Positions 10,033 to 18,798 of a DNA stretch of 64,000 bases are shown here, piece after piece. A program made the translations under genes and the position numbers. The notes under the pieces were generated by a model. That model searched no databases. It was given only the letters and a program-made list of their open reading frames with translations, and was not told where the DNA came from. This DNA comes from Gynuella sunshinyii YC6258 (lineage in GTDB: Bacteria; Pseudomonadota; Gammaproteobacteria; Pseudomonadales; Natronospirillaceae). The stretch lies in contig NZ_CP007142.1 in the NCBI RefSeq assembly GCF_000940805.1, forward strand, positions 3,510,593-3,574,592, in the 5' to 3' direction. Every line of letters starts with the position of its first letter. Position 1 is the stretch's first letter.

Positions 10033-10364
10033 GAAGGTTATTGTGGTCGGAAAAGGCGCAAGCTGATTTTCAAAAAACAATATAGGTCTTTTGGGGTTTC
10101 TGTTTTGCCTGTTAGCTTTGTATCGTTTCAGCATAAGCATCTCTAATCTTCTCTCACAGGTTGGTGACAGTCGTCTTTGGATTTTGTTGCCATGATTTCA
10201 TAATGGTTGTCGCCAGAGGCCGACATCTGTACATGCATCCGCCGGTATAAGAGCAGGGTGCATGCCTTTTCACACAACGATTACATGCTGATTTCTTTTA
10301 TAGTTCGAATCTGTCTCCTATATTTCTTAGTGATCTTTTTCTGGTCAATGGGATTCAGTAGGCC
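10033..10364 (+). other. Intergenic region upstream of signalling genes, no gene seen
   Basis: This 332-bp stretch has no convincing gene. A short frame opens at 10207 and runs into the kinase gene in another phase, but its composition does not look coding. It should hold the promoter of the signalling genes; I see no clear -35/-10 pair. Confidence 0.4.
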
Positions 10365-13300
10365 ATGCGTCTTGATAAACACTTTCGCACAACGCTGCAA
10401 TGGAGTGGGGTTTGCCTGGTTTTGGGGCTTGCTCTCACCGCCATAACCATAATAGAACTCAACCGTATCAGTCAGTCCAGAATTGCCAGCGTCGTCGAAA
10501 CGAGCCGCCAGGAAACCGTTGAAAAAGTGTTAGACCGGATACAGTTGTATCACTATGGTCTGTATGGCTTCAAAGGTTTGGTCCAGGCCATCGGGGCAGA
10601 TGCGCTGAGTCGGGAAAAAGTATTGAAATACACCCAATCCAGAAAGTACGAATCAAACTTTCCTGGTGCGCGTGGTTTTGGTTTTATCCGGCGCGTACCT
10701 CAAGAGCAGGTTGAGTCTTTTCTGACGGAAGCCCGCCGCGATGGCTGGCCGGATTTTAATATCCGGGAACTGGCTCCGAATGCCTCCGAGCGTTATGTCA
10801 TTCAATATATCGAACCGGTCAGTCGCAATGTTCAGGCAGTAGGGTTGGATATTGCTTCGGAATATCACCGTAGAGAAGCTGCCTGGAACGCTCTCAAAAC
10901 CGGTACCATTCAATTAACCGGACCTATAACCCTGGTTCAGGCAAGCGGTGATCCACTGCAGTCATTTCTCGTCCTTATGCCGGTGTATCAGACTCCGGAA
11001 ATACCTGCATCTGTCGAGGAGCGTATACAGAAAGGCATTGGCTGGTCCTACGCACCCTTACTGATGACTGAAGTCCTGCAGGATATATCCGTTGATAGCA
11101 GTCGTGAATATTTGAGTCTCAGCGATGTAACGGTTGATGATGAAAAGGAAGTGTTTTACGAAAGTGAGAACTTCCCCGAGCGGCTTTTGTATCTGTCTTC
11201 AGAGCGTCATCTGGTCGATGGCCGGATCTGGGAGGCTTCATATGCGGTAAAGCCCTTGTTTATCGAACAGTTAAATCCGGCCTCCACGCGGCAAATGATT
11301 TTAATAGGCGGGCTGCTTAGCATACTGGCAGCGGCGTTGGTCGGGTTCTGGTCACAAAGCCGTTCTAACCGGCTGGCTGCAATTCAGGAAAAAGCACGAC
11401 TGGCATCCATCGTTGAAGAGTCACCGGATGGCTTTCTGGGCTTGGCCACGGACTTGACTGTCAACAGTTGGAACCACGGAGCGGAAGTGCTGTTGGGGAT
11501 TCAGGCTGATTTCGCCTTGGGGAGAAAGCTGCCGGAAATTATTGGTTATCGCCAACGGTTCATGGACGCTGTGGAAAGCCTGGATATGGAAAACAGCACG
11601 AATTATTTTGAATGCGAATGGGGGGGTGAGAACAACCACAGCATACACCTTGCTGTCACCGTTTCCTTGATTGGCCGGTTTGATCAACAAGCCGTGGGCT
11701 ATTCCATTGTGATGCGTGATGTTTCCCAGCAGAAAGAAGCCGAAGAGATGATACGGGATATCAACCTCAGTCTGGAGCGCAAAGTGGCTGAGCGGACTGA
11801 AGAGCTTGAATCTCTCAACCGACTGTTGAAATCGGTGATGGATGCCGCGTCAGAAATCGCCATTATTGCCATTGATCCCGAGGGCCTGATCTGGTTATTC
11901 AATCATGGCGCCGAAAAACTACTGGGGATTGCAGCTACCGATGTCATCAACAAAATGAATGTCTTGCGTTTCTACGATCCCGTCGCAATCCATCATCGGG
12001 CAAGTGAATTGCAATATGAGTATTCCGCTCAGTTCACCGACATTGAAGTCCTGACCCATGTTGCCCGACAACTGGGGTCAGAAACCCTGGAATGGAGTTA
12101 TCTTGATATCAGTGGTGAACATATTCCAGTTTCCGTTGTTGTTACGCCGATTAGTGATCAGGATAACCGTCCTGAAGGGTATTTGATCGTTGCCATGAAC
12201 ATCTCTGAGCAGCAACGTAATCGCAAAGAACTGATCGCCACCAGAGACCGTTTGGTACTGGCCTCCGACGTTGCACAGCTGGGCATCTGGAGTTGGAATG
12301 TCATTGATGACCGGTTGCAATGGAATGACAGGATGTTCGAAATTCATGAACAGTCAAAAGAAGTGCTTGCTCAGGGACTAACCTACGATCATTGGCGCAA
12401 ACGGATTCATCCTGATGATCTGGAACGCACGGAATCTCTGGTGATGGATGCCCTGAAAGGAACGCGTAACTTTGATATCACATACAGACTGCTGTTTTCG
12501 GATCAACGGATCAAATATATAAAATCGGCCGCACATGTGCAGCATGATGACAATGGTGCGGTTTTCAGTCTGACAGGCATCAATATTGATGTAACCTCGC
12601 AAACGCTGGTAGAAGAAAACCTACGGATTGCCAAAGAAAACGCCGATGCAGCGAGTGCTGCCAAATCCAGATTCCTGGCCAATATGAGTCATGAAATCCG
12701 TACCCCCATGAATGCCGTGTTGGGAATGCTGCAACTGATCGAACAGACTGACCTGACCACCCGGCAAGCCGAGTACGTCACCAAGGCACACACGGCGGCA
12801 GACACCCTGTTGGAGTTACTCAACGATATTCTGGACTACTCCAAAATTGAAGCCGGAAAAATAGAAATCGATCCATATCCCCTGGAGCTCGATGTGATGA
12901 TTCGCGAGCTAACTGTTGTGTTGTCAGGTAGTCATCATAAGAAAGGTGTGGAACTGATGTACGACATCGATCCGGAGATTCCCAAATCGGTGTTGGTGGA
13001 TGGATTACGTCTGAAACAGGTGCTGATCAATCTGGCCAGCAACGCACTGAAGTTTACGTCTCATGGGAACGTGACTATCAGCGTCAAACAGGTCTCAACT
13101 GATGACCGTCAGGCATGGCTGCAGTTTCGTATCACTGATACCGGTATAGGCATTGCCGAGGAACATAAACAGCGGATTTTTGAAGGTTTCAGTCAGGCCG
13201 AGACCTCGACCAGCCGCCGTTTTGGTGGAACCGGACTCGGACTGGTGATCTCTCGTAATCTGGTGGAACTGATGGGTGGAAAATTGGATTTCTCAAGTCG

Positions 13301-14222
13301 TCTCGGTATTGGTAGTGAATTCTGGTTTGAGTTGCCGGTAGACGTTCTGGTACCGGCAAAACAGCCACTGCTGAGCAGTTCAAACAAAGTAGAGCCAGAC
13401 CCTGTTCTCGTCGTCGATGACAACGAGATTTCCAGACATATTCTGACCAGGATAGTACAAAAAATGGATATGCAGGTTTGGGAAGCCGCCTCCGGATACG
13501 ATGCGATTGAATACATCAAAAAGGCATTAAGCAAACATATAAAATTTAAAGCGGCGTTGATTGATTTGATGCTCCCGGACATTCCGGGAGTGGAAGTGGC
13601 GCGTGCGGTGCGTAATGCATTTGATACCAAAATACTGTTGATCACCAGCAGTCGCGAGGATGAATTAACTTACCTGACCGAACACAAAGCCAATAACGTT
13701 TTTGACGAACTGCTCTTTAAACCAGTGAGCACCAATACTCTACGTGACTTGTTGCTCGACGCATCTGACGCAGGCCATACCGGAGAGCCTGAGTCAGCCG
13801 ATGTCGTTGACCAGAAAAAAGGTCAAAGGCTTCAGGGGCTCTCCATTCTGGTGGTGGAGGACAATGAAATGAATCGCTTTGTGGCCGAACAATTATTATC
13901 CGGCGAATCAGCTCGGATTGTCTGTGCCAACGACGGCCAGTCAGCGTTGCAGATTCTTCAGTCTGGTGAACAGTTCGATATTGTACTTATGGATATGCAG
14001 ATGCCCGAAATGGATGGTCTGGAAACTACAAGGCATATACGCGCCTCACAGACATTCGCAGAACTGCCGATTGTTGCCATGACTGCCAATGTTTCTGAAA
14101 ACGATATCAAAGCCTGCCTGGATGCCGGCATGAATGATCACATCGGCAAACCGTTTGAAATAGACGATGCTGTTCACCGGATTCTGAATGTCCTCAGCCA
14201 ACGAAAGAACGATATGACCTGA
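10365..14222 (+). CDS. CHASE/PAS hybrid sensor histidine kinase with two receiver domains
   Basis: The 1285-aa inner-membrane protein has transmembrane helices near residues 12-33 and 309-330. They frame a periplasmic sensor of CHASE type (YHYGLYGFKGLV, GARGFGFIRRVP). PAS-type domains follow near 345-460, 490-620 and 630-750. The dimerisation/phosphoacceptor domain has NMSHEIRTPMNAVLGML (His near 776), then an ATPase domain with LASNALKFT, DTGIGIAEE and GGTGLGL. The first receiver domain has its Asp in ALIDLMLPD (near 1067), the second in VLMDMQMPEMDG (near 1208). No HPt is present, so phosphate would pass to a separate HPt; the kinase at 15280 carries one. It leads a run of four co-oriented signalling genes. 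Confidence 0.93.
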   Translation: MRLDKHFRTTLQWSGVCLVLGLALTAITIIELNRISQSRIASVVETSRQETVEKVLDRIQLYHYGLYGFKGLVQAIGADALSREKVLKYTQSRKYESNFPGARGFGFIRRVPQEQVESFLTEARRDGWPDFNIRELAPNASERYVIQYIEPVSRNVQAVGLDIASEYHRREAAWNALKTGTIQLTGPITLVQASGDPLQSFLVLMPVYQTPEIPASVEERIQKGIGWSYAPLLMTEVLQDISVDSSREYLSLSDVTVDDEKEVFYESENFPERLLYLSSERHLVDGRIWEASYAVKPLFIEQLNPASTRQMILIGGLLSILAAALVGFWSQSRSNRLAAIQEKARLASIVEESPDGFLGLATDLTVNSWNHGAEVLLGIQADFALGRKLPEIIGYRQRFMDAVESLDMENSTNYFECEWGGENNHSIHLAVTVSLIGRFDQQAVGYSIVMRDVSQQKEAEEMIRDINLSLERKVAERTEELESLNRLLKSVMDAASEIAIIAIDPEGLIWLFNHGAEKLLGIAATDVINKMNVLRFYDPVAIHHRASELQYEYSAQFTDIEVLTHVARQLGSETLEWSYLDISGEHIPVSVVVTPISDQDNRPEGYLIVAMNISEQQRNRKELIATRDRLVLASDVAQLGIWSWNVIDDRLQWNDRMFEIHEQSKEVLAQGLTYDHWRKRIHPDDLERTESLVMDALKGTRNFDITYRLLFSDQRIKYIKSAAHVQHDDNGAVFSLTGINIDVTSQTLVEENLRIAKENADAASAAKSRFLANMSHEIRTPMNAVLGMLQLIEQTDLTTRQAEYVTKAHTAADTLLELLNDILDYSKIEAGKIEIDPYPLELDVMIRELTVVLSGSHHKKGVELMYDIDPEIPKSVLVDGLRLKQVLINLASNALKFTSHGNVTISVKQVSTDDRQAWLQFRITDTGIGIAEEHKQRIFEGFSQAETSTSRRFGGTGLGLVISRNLVELMGGKLDFSSRLGIGSEFWFELPVDVLVPAKQPLLSSSNKVEPDPVLVVDDNEISRHILTRIVQKMDMQVWEAASGYDAIEYIKKALSKHIKFKAALIDLMLPDIPGVEVARAVRNAFDTKILLITSSREDELTYLTEHKANNVFDELLFKPVSTNTLRDLLLDASDAGHTGEPESADVVDQKKGQRLQGLSILVVEDNEMNRFVAEQLLSGESARIVCANDGQSALQILQSGEQFDIVLMDMQMPEMDGLETTRHIRASQTFAELPIVAMTANVSENDIKACLDAGMNDHIGKPFEIDDAVHRILNVLSQRKNDMT

Positions 14223-14341
14223 TAACGAAGTGGCGCATTTTTAATTTTTCAACTTTACTGAACAAATCGGGTGAATTGTGTCTTGTGGTTATGACGGCGT
14301 TAAAACCACGGTCACTAACCCCTTAATCAGGTGCTGAAGTC

Positions 14342-15283
14342 TTGCTTAAATCATTTTCACATCGTAGTAGAGAAGTTTCAGACGCTTGGGTGCTGATCGT
14401 GGATGATGAGCCCATTAACTGTCTTGTATTGGAAGAAATATTGGCAGATATCTGTCATACCCGGGCAGTGAACAGCGGTGCTGAAGCTATTGATGCTTGT
14501 GTGAAAAACAAGCCGGATCTGATTCTGATGGATGTCATGATGCCTGATCAGAACGGTCTGGAAATCTGCCGGGAACTGAAGGCAGATCCCGAACTAATGG
14601 ATATTCCGGTGATCTTTGTCACATCGCTCACAAACGATGATGACCAGGACGAATGCTGGAATGCTGGTGGCACAGATTTCGTGACCAAACCTGTGAACGC
14701 CACAACGGTGCGCAACCGGGTCAAAACCCATCTGGCTTACAAACTGCAAACCGACATGTTGATGCATTTTACCTATGTGGATGGATTGACCGGTGCCTAT
14801 AACCGGCGTTTTCTGGATGCTGCCCTGCCACGTTGCTATAAACAAGCCCGGCGAACGGGTAGCCCATTTTCCCTGATCATGTTCGATATCGACTACTTTA
14901 AGAAATTCAACGACCGTTACGGTCATTTGATTGGTGATGATTGCCTCAAACAAATCTCGGCGACATCCATCGATACGCTGAAACGCCCGACGGACATGTT
15001 TGTCCGCTACGGAGGAGAAGAGTTCCTTTGCATTCTGCCTGACACCGATGAGCAAGGTGCGAAGCATCTGGCTGATGAGTTGAAACGGGCCATCAGGGTA
15101 CTGAACATAATTCATGAAGACTCAAACTTTGGTCATGTGACCGTCAGCATTGGAGTCTTTACCCTCCATCAAAGTGATTCGGATGATACCCAGGCCATTC
15201 TTCAGACGGTGGATGCAGCGCTTTATCAGGCCAAACGTTCCGGCCGTAACCGTATCTGTGTGGCGGGACAGGAGTCAGCATGA
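14342..15283 (+). CDS. REC-GGDEF response regulator, diguanylate cyclase
   Basis: The 313-aa product has an N-terminal receiver domain (WVLIVDDEPINC, phosphoacceptor Asp in LILMDVMMPDQNG near 64, Lys in DFVTKPV) and a C-terminal GGDEF domain. The active-site motif is GGEEF in RYGGEEFLCILP, which is catalytically competent, so it should make c-di-GMP from GTP when phosphorylated. An RxxD inhibitory site is not obvious. The frame starts at a TTG; no in-frame ATG precedes the receiver domain. Its stop overlaps the next start by four bases (ATGA), so cyclase and kinase are translationally coupled. Confidence 0.92.
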   Translation: MLKSFSHRSREVSDAWVLIVDDEPINCLVLEEILADICHTRAVNSGAEAIDACVKNKPDLILMDVMMPDQNGLEICRELKADPELMDIPVIFVTSLTNDDDQDECWNAGGTDFVTKPVNATTVRNRVKTHLAYKLQTDMLMHFTYVDGLTGAYNRRFLDAALPRCYKQARRTGSPFSLIMFDIDYFKKFNDRYGHLIGDDCLKQISATSIDTLKRPTDMFVRYGGEEFLCILPDTDEQGAKHLADELKRAIRVLNIIHEDSNFGHVTVSIGVFTLHQSDSDDTQAILQTVDAALYQAKRSGRNRICVAGQESA

Positions 15284-18200
15284 GTTACCGTAAGAACAAC
15301 TGGAAGCTATGGTTGTTGTTAGTGGTGCCTGTAGTACTGCTGCTGCTTACCGTGTTATATGACTCTCAACTGAAAGTTCAGGCCAATCATGAAGCGGACG
15401 CTAAAATGTCCAGGGTTTCAGATGAAATTGTCTACACCATTGAAGAGACGATTGAGCGGCAGAAAAAAAACCTGGCGTTTCTGTTTGGTACGCCTCCCAT
15501 TTCAGGGTTGTCGAGGGCGGAACTCAATCGTGGTGTTGATCCTTTGGATGGAACCCGATTGGAACAATGGAAGCAACGTCTGGAAATGATCTTTGTTTCG
15601 ATGTTGCAAAATAATCCGGAAATCGATCAGCTGCGAGTAATCAGGTTCGAACCTGAAGGGCGGGAAATGGTGCGGGTTGACCGCTTGTCAGGAAAAATCG
15701 AAAGTCGCCGGAGTGCCCAGCTACAATCCAAGGCAGATACTGACTATTACCGCCGTGCCAGCGAACTTTCCCAATATGAGTTGTATGTCAGTCGTATCGA
15801 CCTGAACAAAGAGTTCGGCAAAGTCGAATTTCCCTACCAACCCACGATTCGTATGATTTTGCCAATGTTTTCTGAAGACGGCAGCCGTTACGCATTTATT
15901 GTTCTGAATATGAATGTCAGTAATCTGTTGCAACAGGTGCAGGCACTGGTGACGGACGAGACAGAGCTGATGCTGCTGGATAATGAAGGTTACTTCATTC
16001 TGCATCCGCTCAAAGATCATCGATTCAGTCGCGACCTTAATCCGCAATACCGTTTCGGTCAGGAATACAGTCTGGAATTGAACGGTCATAGTGATAGTGG
16101 TGTCGTGTTAGACATCACCACAGGAAGTCGCCGGCCGGTCTATCTTCGTGAAATTCGACTTTCCGCCGATAAAGACAGCACCTTACGGCAGCTTGTCATT
16201 TTGCCAGAGAACTATATACAGCATCTGGTCTGGAATAAACGCCTGGTGAATTTTGGATTTCTGACAGTACTCTTCATCGTCATGATTATGGGGGTTCTGA
16301 TCTTTTGGCGCAGCTACAGTGCCAGCCTGCGCGGCTCATATCTGAGAGCGGAATATGAAGCGATTGTTAATGGCTCTGCGGATGCAATCATTGGTCTGGA
16401 TCTCTCCGGTGTGGTGACCAGTTTTAACATGGCTGCCAGCAGGTTGTTGGGATTGGTCAGCAAAAATATGAGGGGCGGATTAATCAACCGTTTTTTATCC
16501 TTCGAAGATGAGGCGATGAACCTGCGCAAACTGATCGCGGATGCCTCTCACAAACAAGTCATCGGGCCAATTGATACCCGGTGTCGGGGACGTTCAGGAG
16601 ATATAATGGATGTCTCTCTCACAGTGGTGCCCATCAAAAATGAAAATGACACCGTGTTTGGAGTAGCACTGTTTTTACGGGATATTTCCCAGCAGAAAAA
16701 CGCGGAGCGGGACATTCTGCAAGCAAATGCCACTCTGGAACAGGAAGTATCCCATCGTACCGAAGAGCTGAAGCAGGCACACCAACAGGCTTTGCAGGCC
16801 AGTGATTTCAAAAGTGTGTTTGTTTCCAATGTCAGTCATGAAATGCGCACGCCGTTAAATGGTATTTTGGGTGCCATCAGTCTGGTTAAACGCGAAAAAC
16901 TGTCTGCCAACCAACAGAAATATGTCGAGATGGCCGAAGCCAGTTCAGTGGCTCTGTCTCTGCTGATCAATGACATTCTCGATATCTCAAAAATTGAAGC
17001 CGGCAAACTGGAGTTTGAAAACAAAGGTTTTGATTTGATTCTGACCATAGAATCGATTGTGGGTTCTACAGCTATTCGGGCCTATGAGAAAAATATAGAG
17101 TTTATTGTCGATATCACCGATTTGAAGCACCGCCATATCGTTTCCGATGCCAACCGCATCAAACAGATTCTGAATAATGTGCTGGGAAATGCGCTTAAAT
17201 TTACCCATCAGGGCAATATCAGGCTCTCCGTATCCAGTACCGTGACCGATGACCGGCGGGTTCGAATTGACTTTTCCGTTCGCGATACCGGCATCGGCAT
17301 TGCCAAGTCCAGCCATGGCCAACTGTTTCAGAACTTCTCTCAGGCAGACAGCTCCATTTCCGGTAAATATGGTGGAACAGGGCTGGGGCTATCGATTTCG
17401 AAACAACTGTGTCGGCTAATGGGCGGGGACATCAATTTTGAATCAGAAGAGGGAAAAGGCAGTCACTTCTACTTCCATATTCTGTTGAATCAGGAAGATA
17501 CCACTGTTGAGACCATCGAACCGGAGCTGCAGGACCAAACGGTTGCTTTGATGGTGCCCAATGTGGAACTCCGTAAGCTACTAAGCCGCATGTTATCGGT
17601 TTGTGGTGCTCAGCTGATGCCTGACGATACACTCAATCAGTTGTTGGAAGGCCAGCAGGTCGAAGAAAAAGATATCCCCGCGATATTAATTTCAGAATGG
17701 TCGCTGGTCGCAGAGGATGACCGTTATCGCCGCTTTATTGAGTCTCTGGGTATTTCCCGACTGGTGGCTCTCTGTGAACTGGCAGAACTTGATATAGCCT
17801 CGCCCTGGCATATTTTGAACAAGCCGATTACCCCGACTGGTTTCAGCGTGGCCGTGCTCGGACATCGACAGAAACAGGACACGGTTGTCGCTGCTGAATC
17901 ACCCACAAACGTGAAACTGGATGGAAGAGTCGTGCTGATTGTGGATGACAATGAGATCAATCTGGAAGTAGCCTGTGGACTCTTGAATGGACTCGGATTG
18001 ACTCTTCTGACTGCCCGTAATGGTAAGGCAGCTATTGAAAAGCTTCTGCAGCTTACTGAAAACAACGAGCCGTTGCATTGCATTCTGATGGACTGCCAAA
18101 TGCCGTACATGGATGGTTACCAGTGTACTCGGGAAATCAGGCGTGGAGAGGCCGGGCAGAAGTTTATGCGCATTCCCATCATCGCTATGACCGCAAACGC

Positions 18201-18765
18201 CATGTCTGGTGAGCAGGCTAAATGTATTGCTGCCGGTATGGAAGATTACATGACCAAACCGATTGTCTACGAGGTTGTACTGAAAAAACTGCAAAAATGG
18301 CTGCCGGTTGGAGAAAGACTGAATAAGACGATCGGTCAAACGAAAAATCCACAGGAGCAGGTCGTCGCACAAGAAGAGATAACCGAAGTTCAACCGACTG
18401 CCGAACCACAGCTGCCGGTATGGGACCACGCATCAGCGCTGAAGCGCATGCTGAATAATCACAATCTGGTCAACAAAATCACCCGTATGTTTATCGAAAC
18501 CATCCCCAAAAACATGGATCAACTGCATGCCGTGGTACAGCAGAACAATATGACCGAAGTCCGCGAGTACAGTCATAAAATCAAAGGTCTCGCGGGCGAT
18601 GTCGGAGCTGTCCGGTTGCACCGTAACGTTTCCATGCTGGAGGACGCTGCCAGAGCCAACCAACAGGAGCAGATCGACGAACTGTTTGGTCAGGTGCAAC
18701 ACGACTATGAGGAGCTGATGGCAGAATTGGAAGCTTATATGAGTTCCATCAAAGAGATATCGTGA
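15280..18765 (+). CDS. Hybrid sensor histidine kinase with REC and HPt domains
   Basis: The 1161-aa protein has a transmembrane helix near 8-27, a large periplasmic sensor of Cache type to about 320, and a second helix near 323-345. A PAS domain, a coiled segment, and the phosphoacceptor domain follow (NVSHEMRTPLNGILGAI, His near 521), then an ATPase domain (LGNALKFT, DTGIGIAKS, GGTGLGLSIS). A degenerate receiver-like segment comes next, then a complete receiver (VLIVDDNEINLEV, Asp in ILMDCQMPYMDG near 938). The C-terminal HPt carries its His in YSHKIKGLAGDVGA near 1099. This HPt could also serve the kinase at 10365 and the receivers of the two cyclase genes. Confidence 0.93.
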   Translation: MSYRKNNWKLWLLLVVPVVLLLLTVLYDSQLKVQANHEADAKMSRVSDEIVYTIEETIERQKKNLAFLFGTPPISGLSRAELNRGVDPLDGTRLEQWKQRLEMIFVSMLQNNPEIDQLRVIRFEPEGREMVRVDRLSGKIESRRSAQLQSKADTDYYRRASELSQYELYVSRIDLNKEFGKVEFPYQPTIRMILPMFSEDGSRYAFIVLNMNVSNLLQQVQALVTDETELMLLDNEGYFILHPLKDHRFSRDLNPQYRFGQEYSLELNGHSDSGVVLDITTGSRRPVYLREIRLSADKDSTLRQLVILPENYIQHLVWNKRLVNFGFLTVLFIVMIMGVLIFWRSYSASLRGSYLRAEYEAIVNGSADAIIGLDLSGVVTSFNMAASRLLGLVSKNMRGGLINRFLSFEDEAMNLRKLIADASHKQVIGPIDTRCRGRSGDIMDVSLTVVPIKNENDTVFGVALFLRDISQQKNAERDILQANATLEQEVSHRTEELKQAHQQALQASDFKSVFVSNVSHEMRTPLNGILGAISLVKREKLSANQQKYVEMAEASSVALSLLINDILDISKIEAGKLEFENKGFDLILTIESIVGSTAIRAYEKNIEFIVDITDLKHRHIVSDANRIKQILNNVLGNALKFTHQGNIRLSVSSTVTDDRRVRIDFSVRDTGIGIAKSSHGQLFQNFSQADSSISGKYGGTGLGLSISKQLCRLMGGDINFESEEGKGSHFYFHILLNQEDTTVETIEPELQDQTVALMVPNVELRKLLSRMLSVCGAQLMPDDTLNQLLEGQQVEEKDIPAILISEWSLVAEDDRYRRFIESLGISRLVALCELAELDIASPWHILNKPITPTGFSVAVLGHRQKQDTVVAAESPTNVKLDGRVVLIVDDNEINLEVACGLLNGLGLTLLTARNGKAAIEKLLQLTENNEPLHCILMDCQMPYMDGYQCTREIRRGEAGQKFMRIPIIAMTANAMSGEQAKCIAAGMEDYMTKPIVYEVVLKKLQKWLPVGERLNKTIGQTKNPQEQVVAQEEITEVQPTAEPQLPVWDHASALKRMLNNHNLVNKITRMFIETIPKNMDQLHAVVQQNNMTEVREYSHKIKGLAGDVGAVRLHRNVSMLEDAARANQQEQIDELFGQVQHDYEELMAELEAYMSSIKEIS

Positions 18766-18798
18766 TCACGTTTGAAAATAATATAAAGGAGTACTGAA

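Noticed and set aside
10207-10446. 79-codon frame upstream of the CHASE kinase
   Set aside because: It overlaps the kinase start in another phase, has no clear ribosome-binding site, and its residue content is not protein-like.
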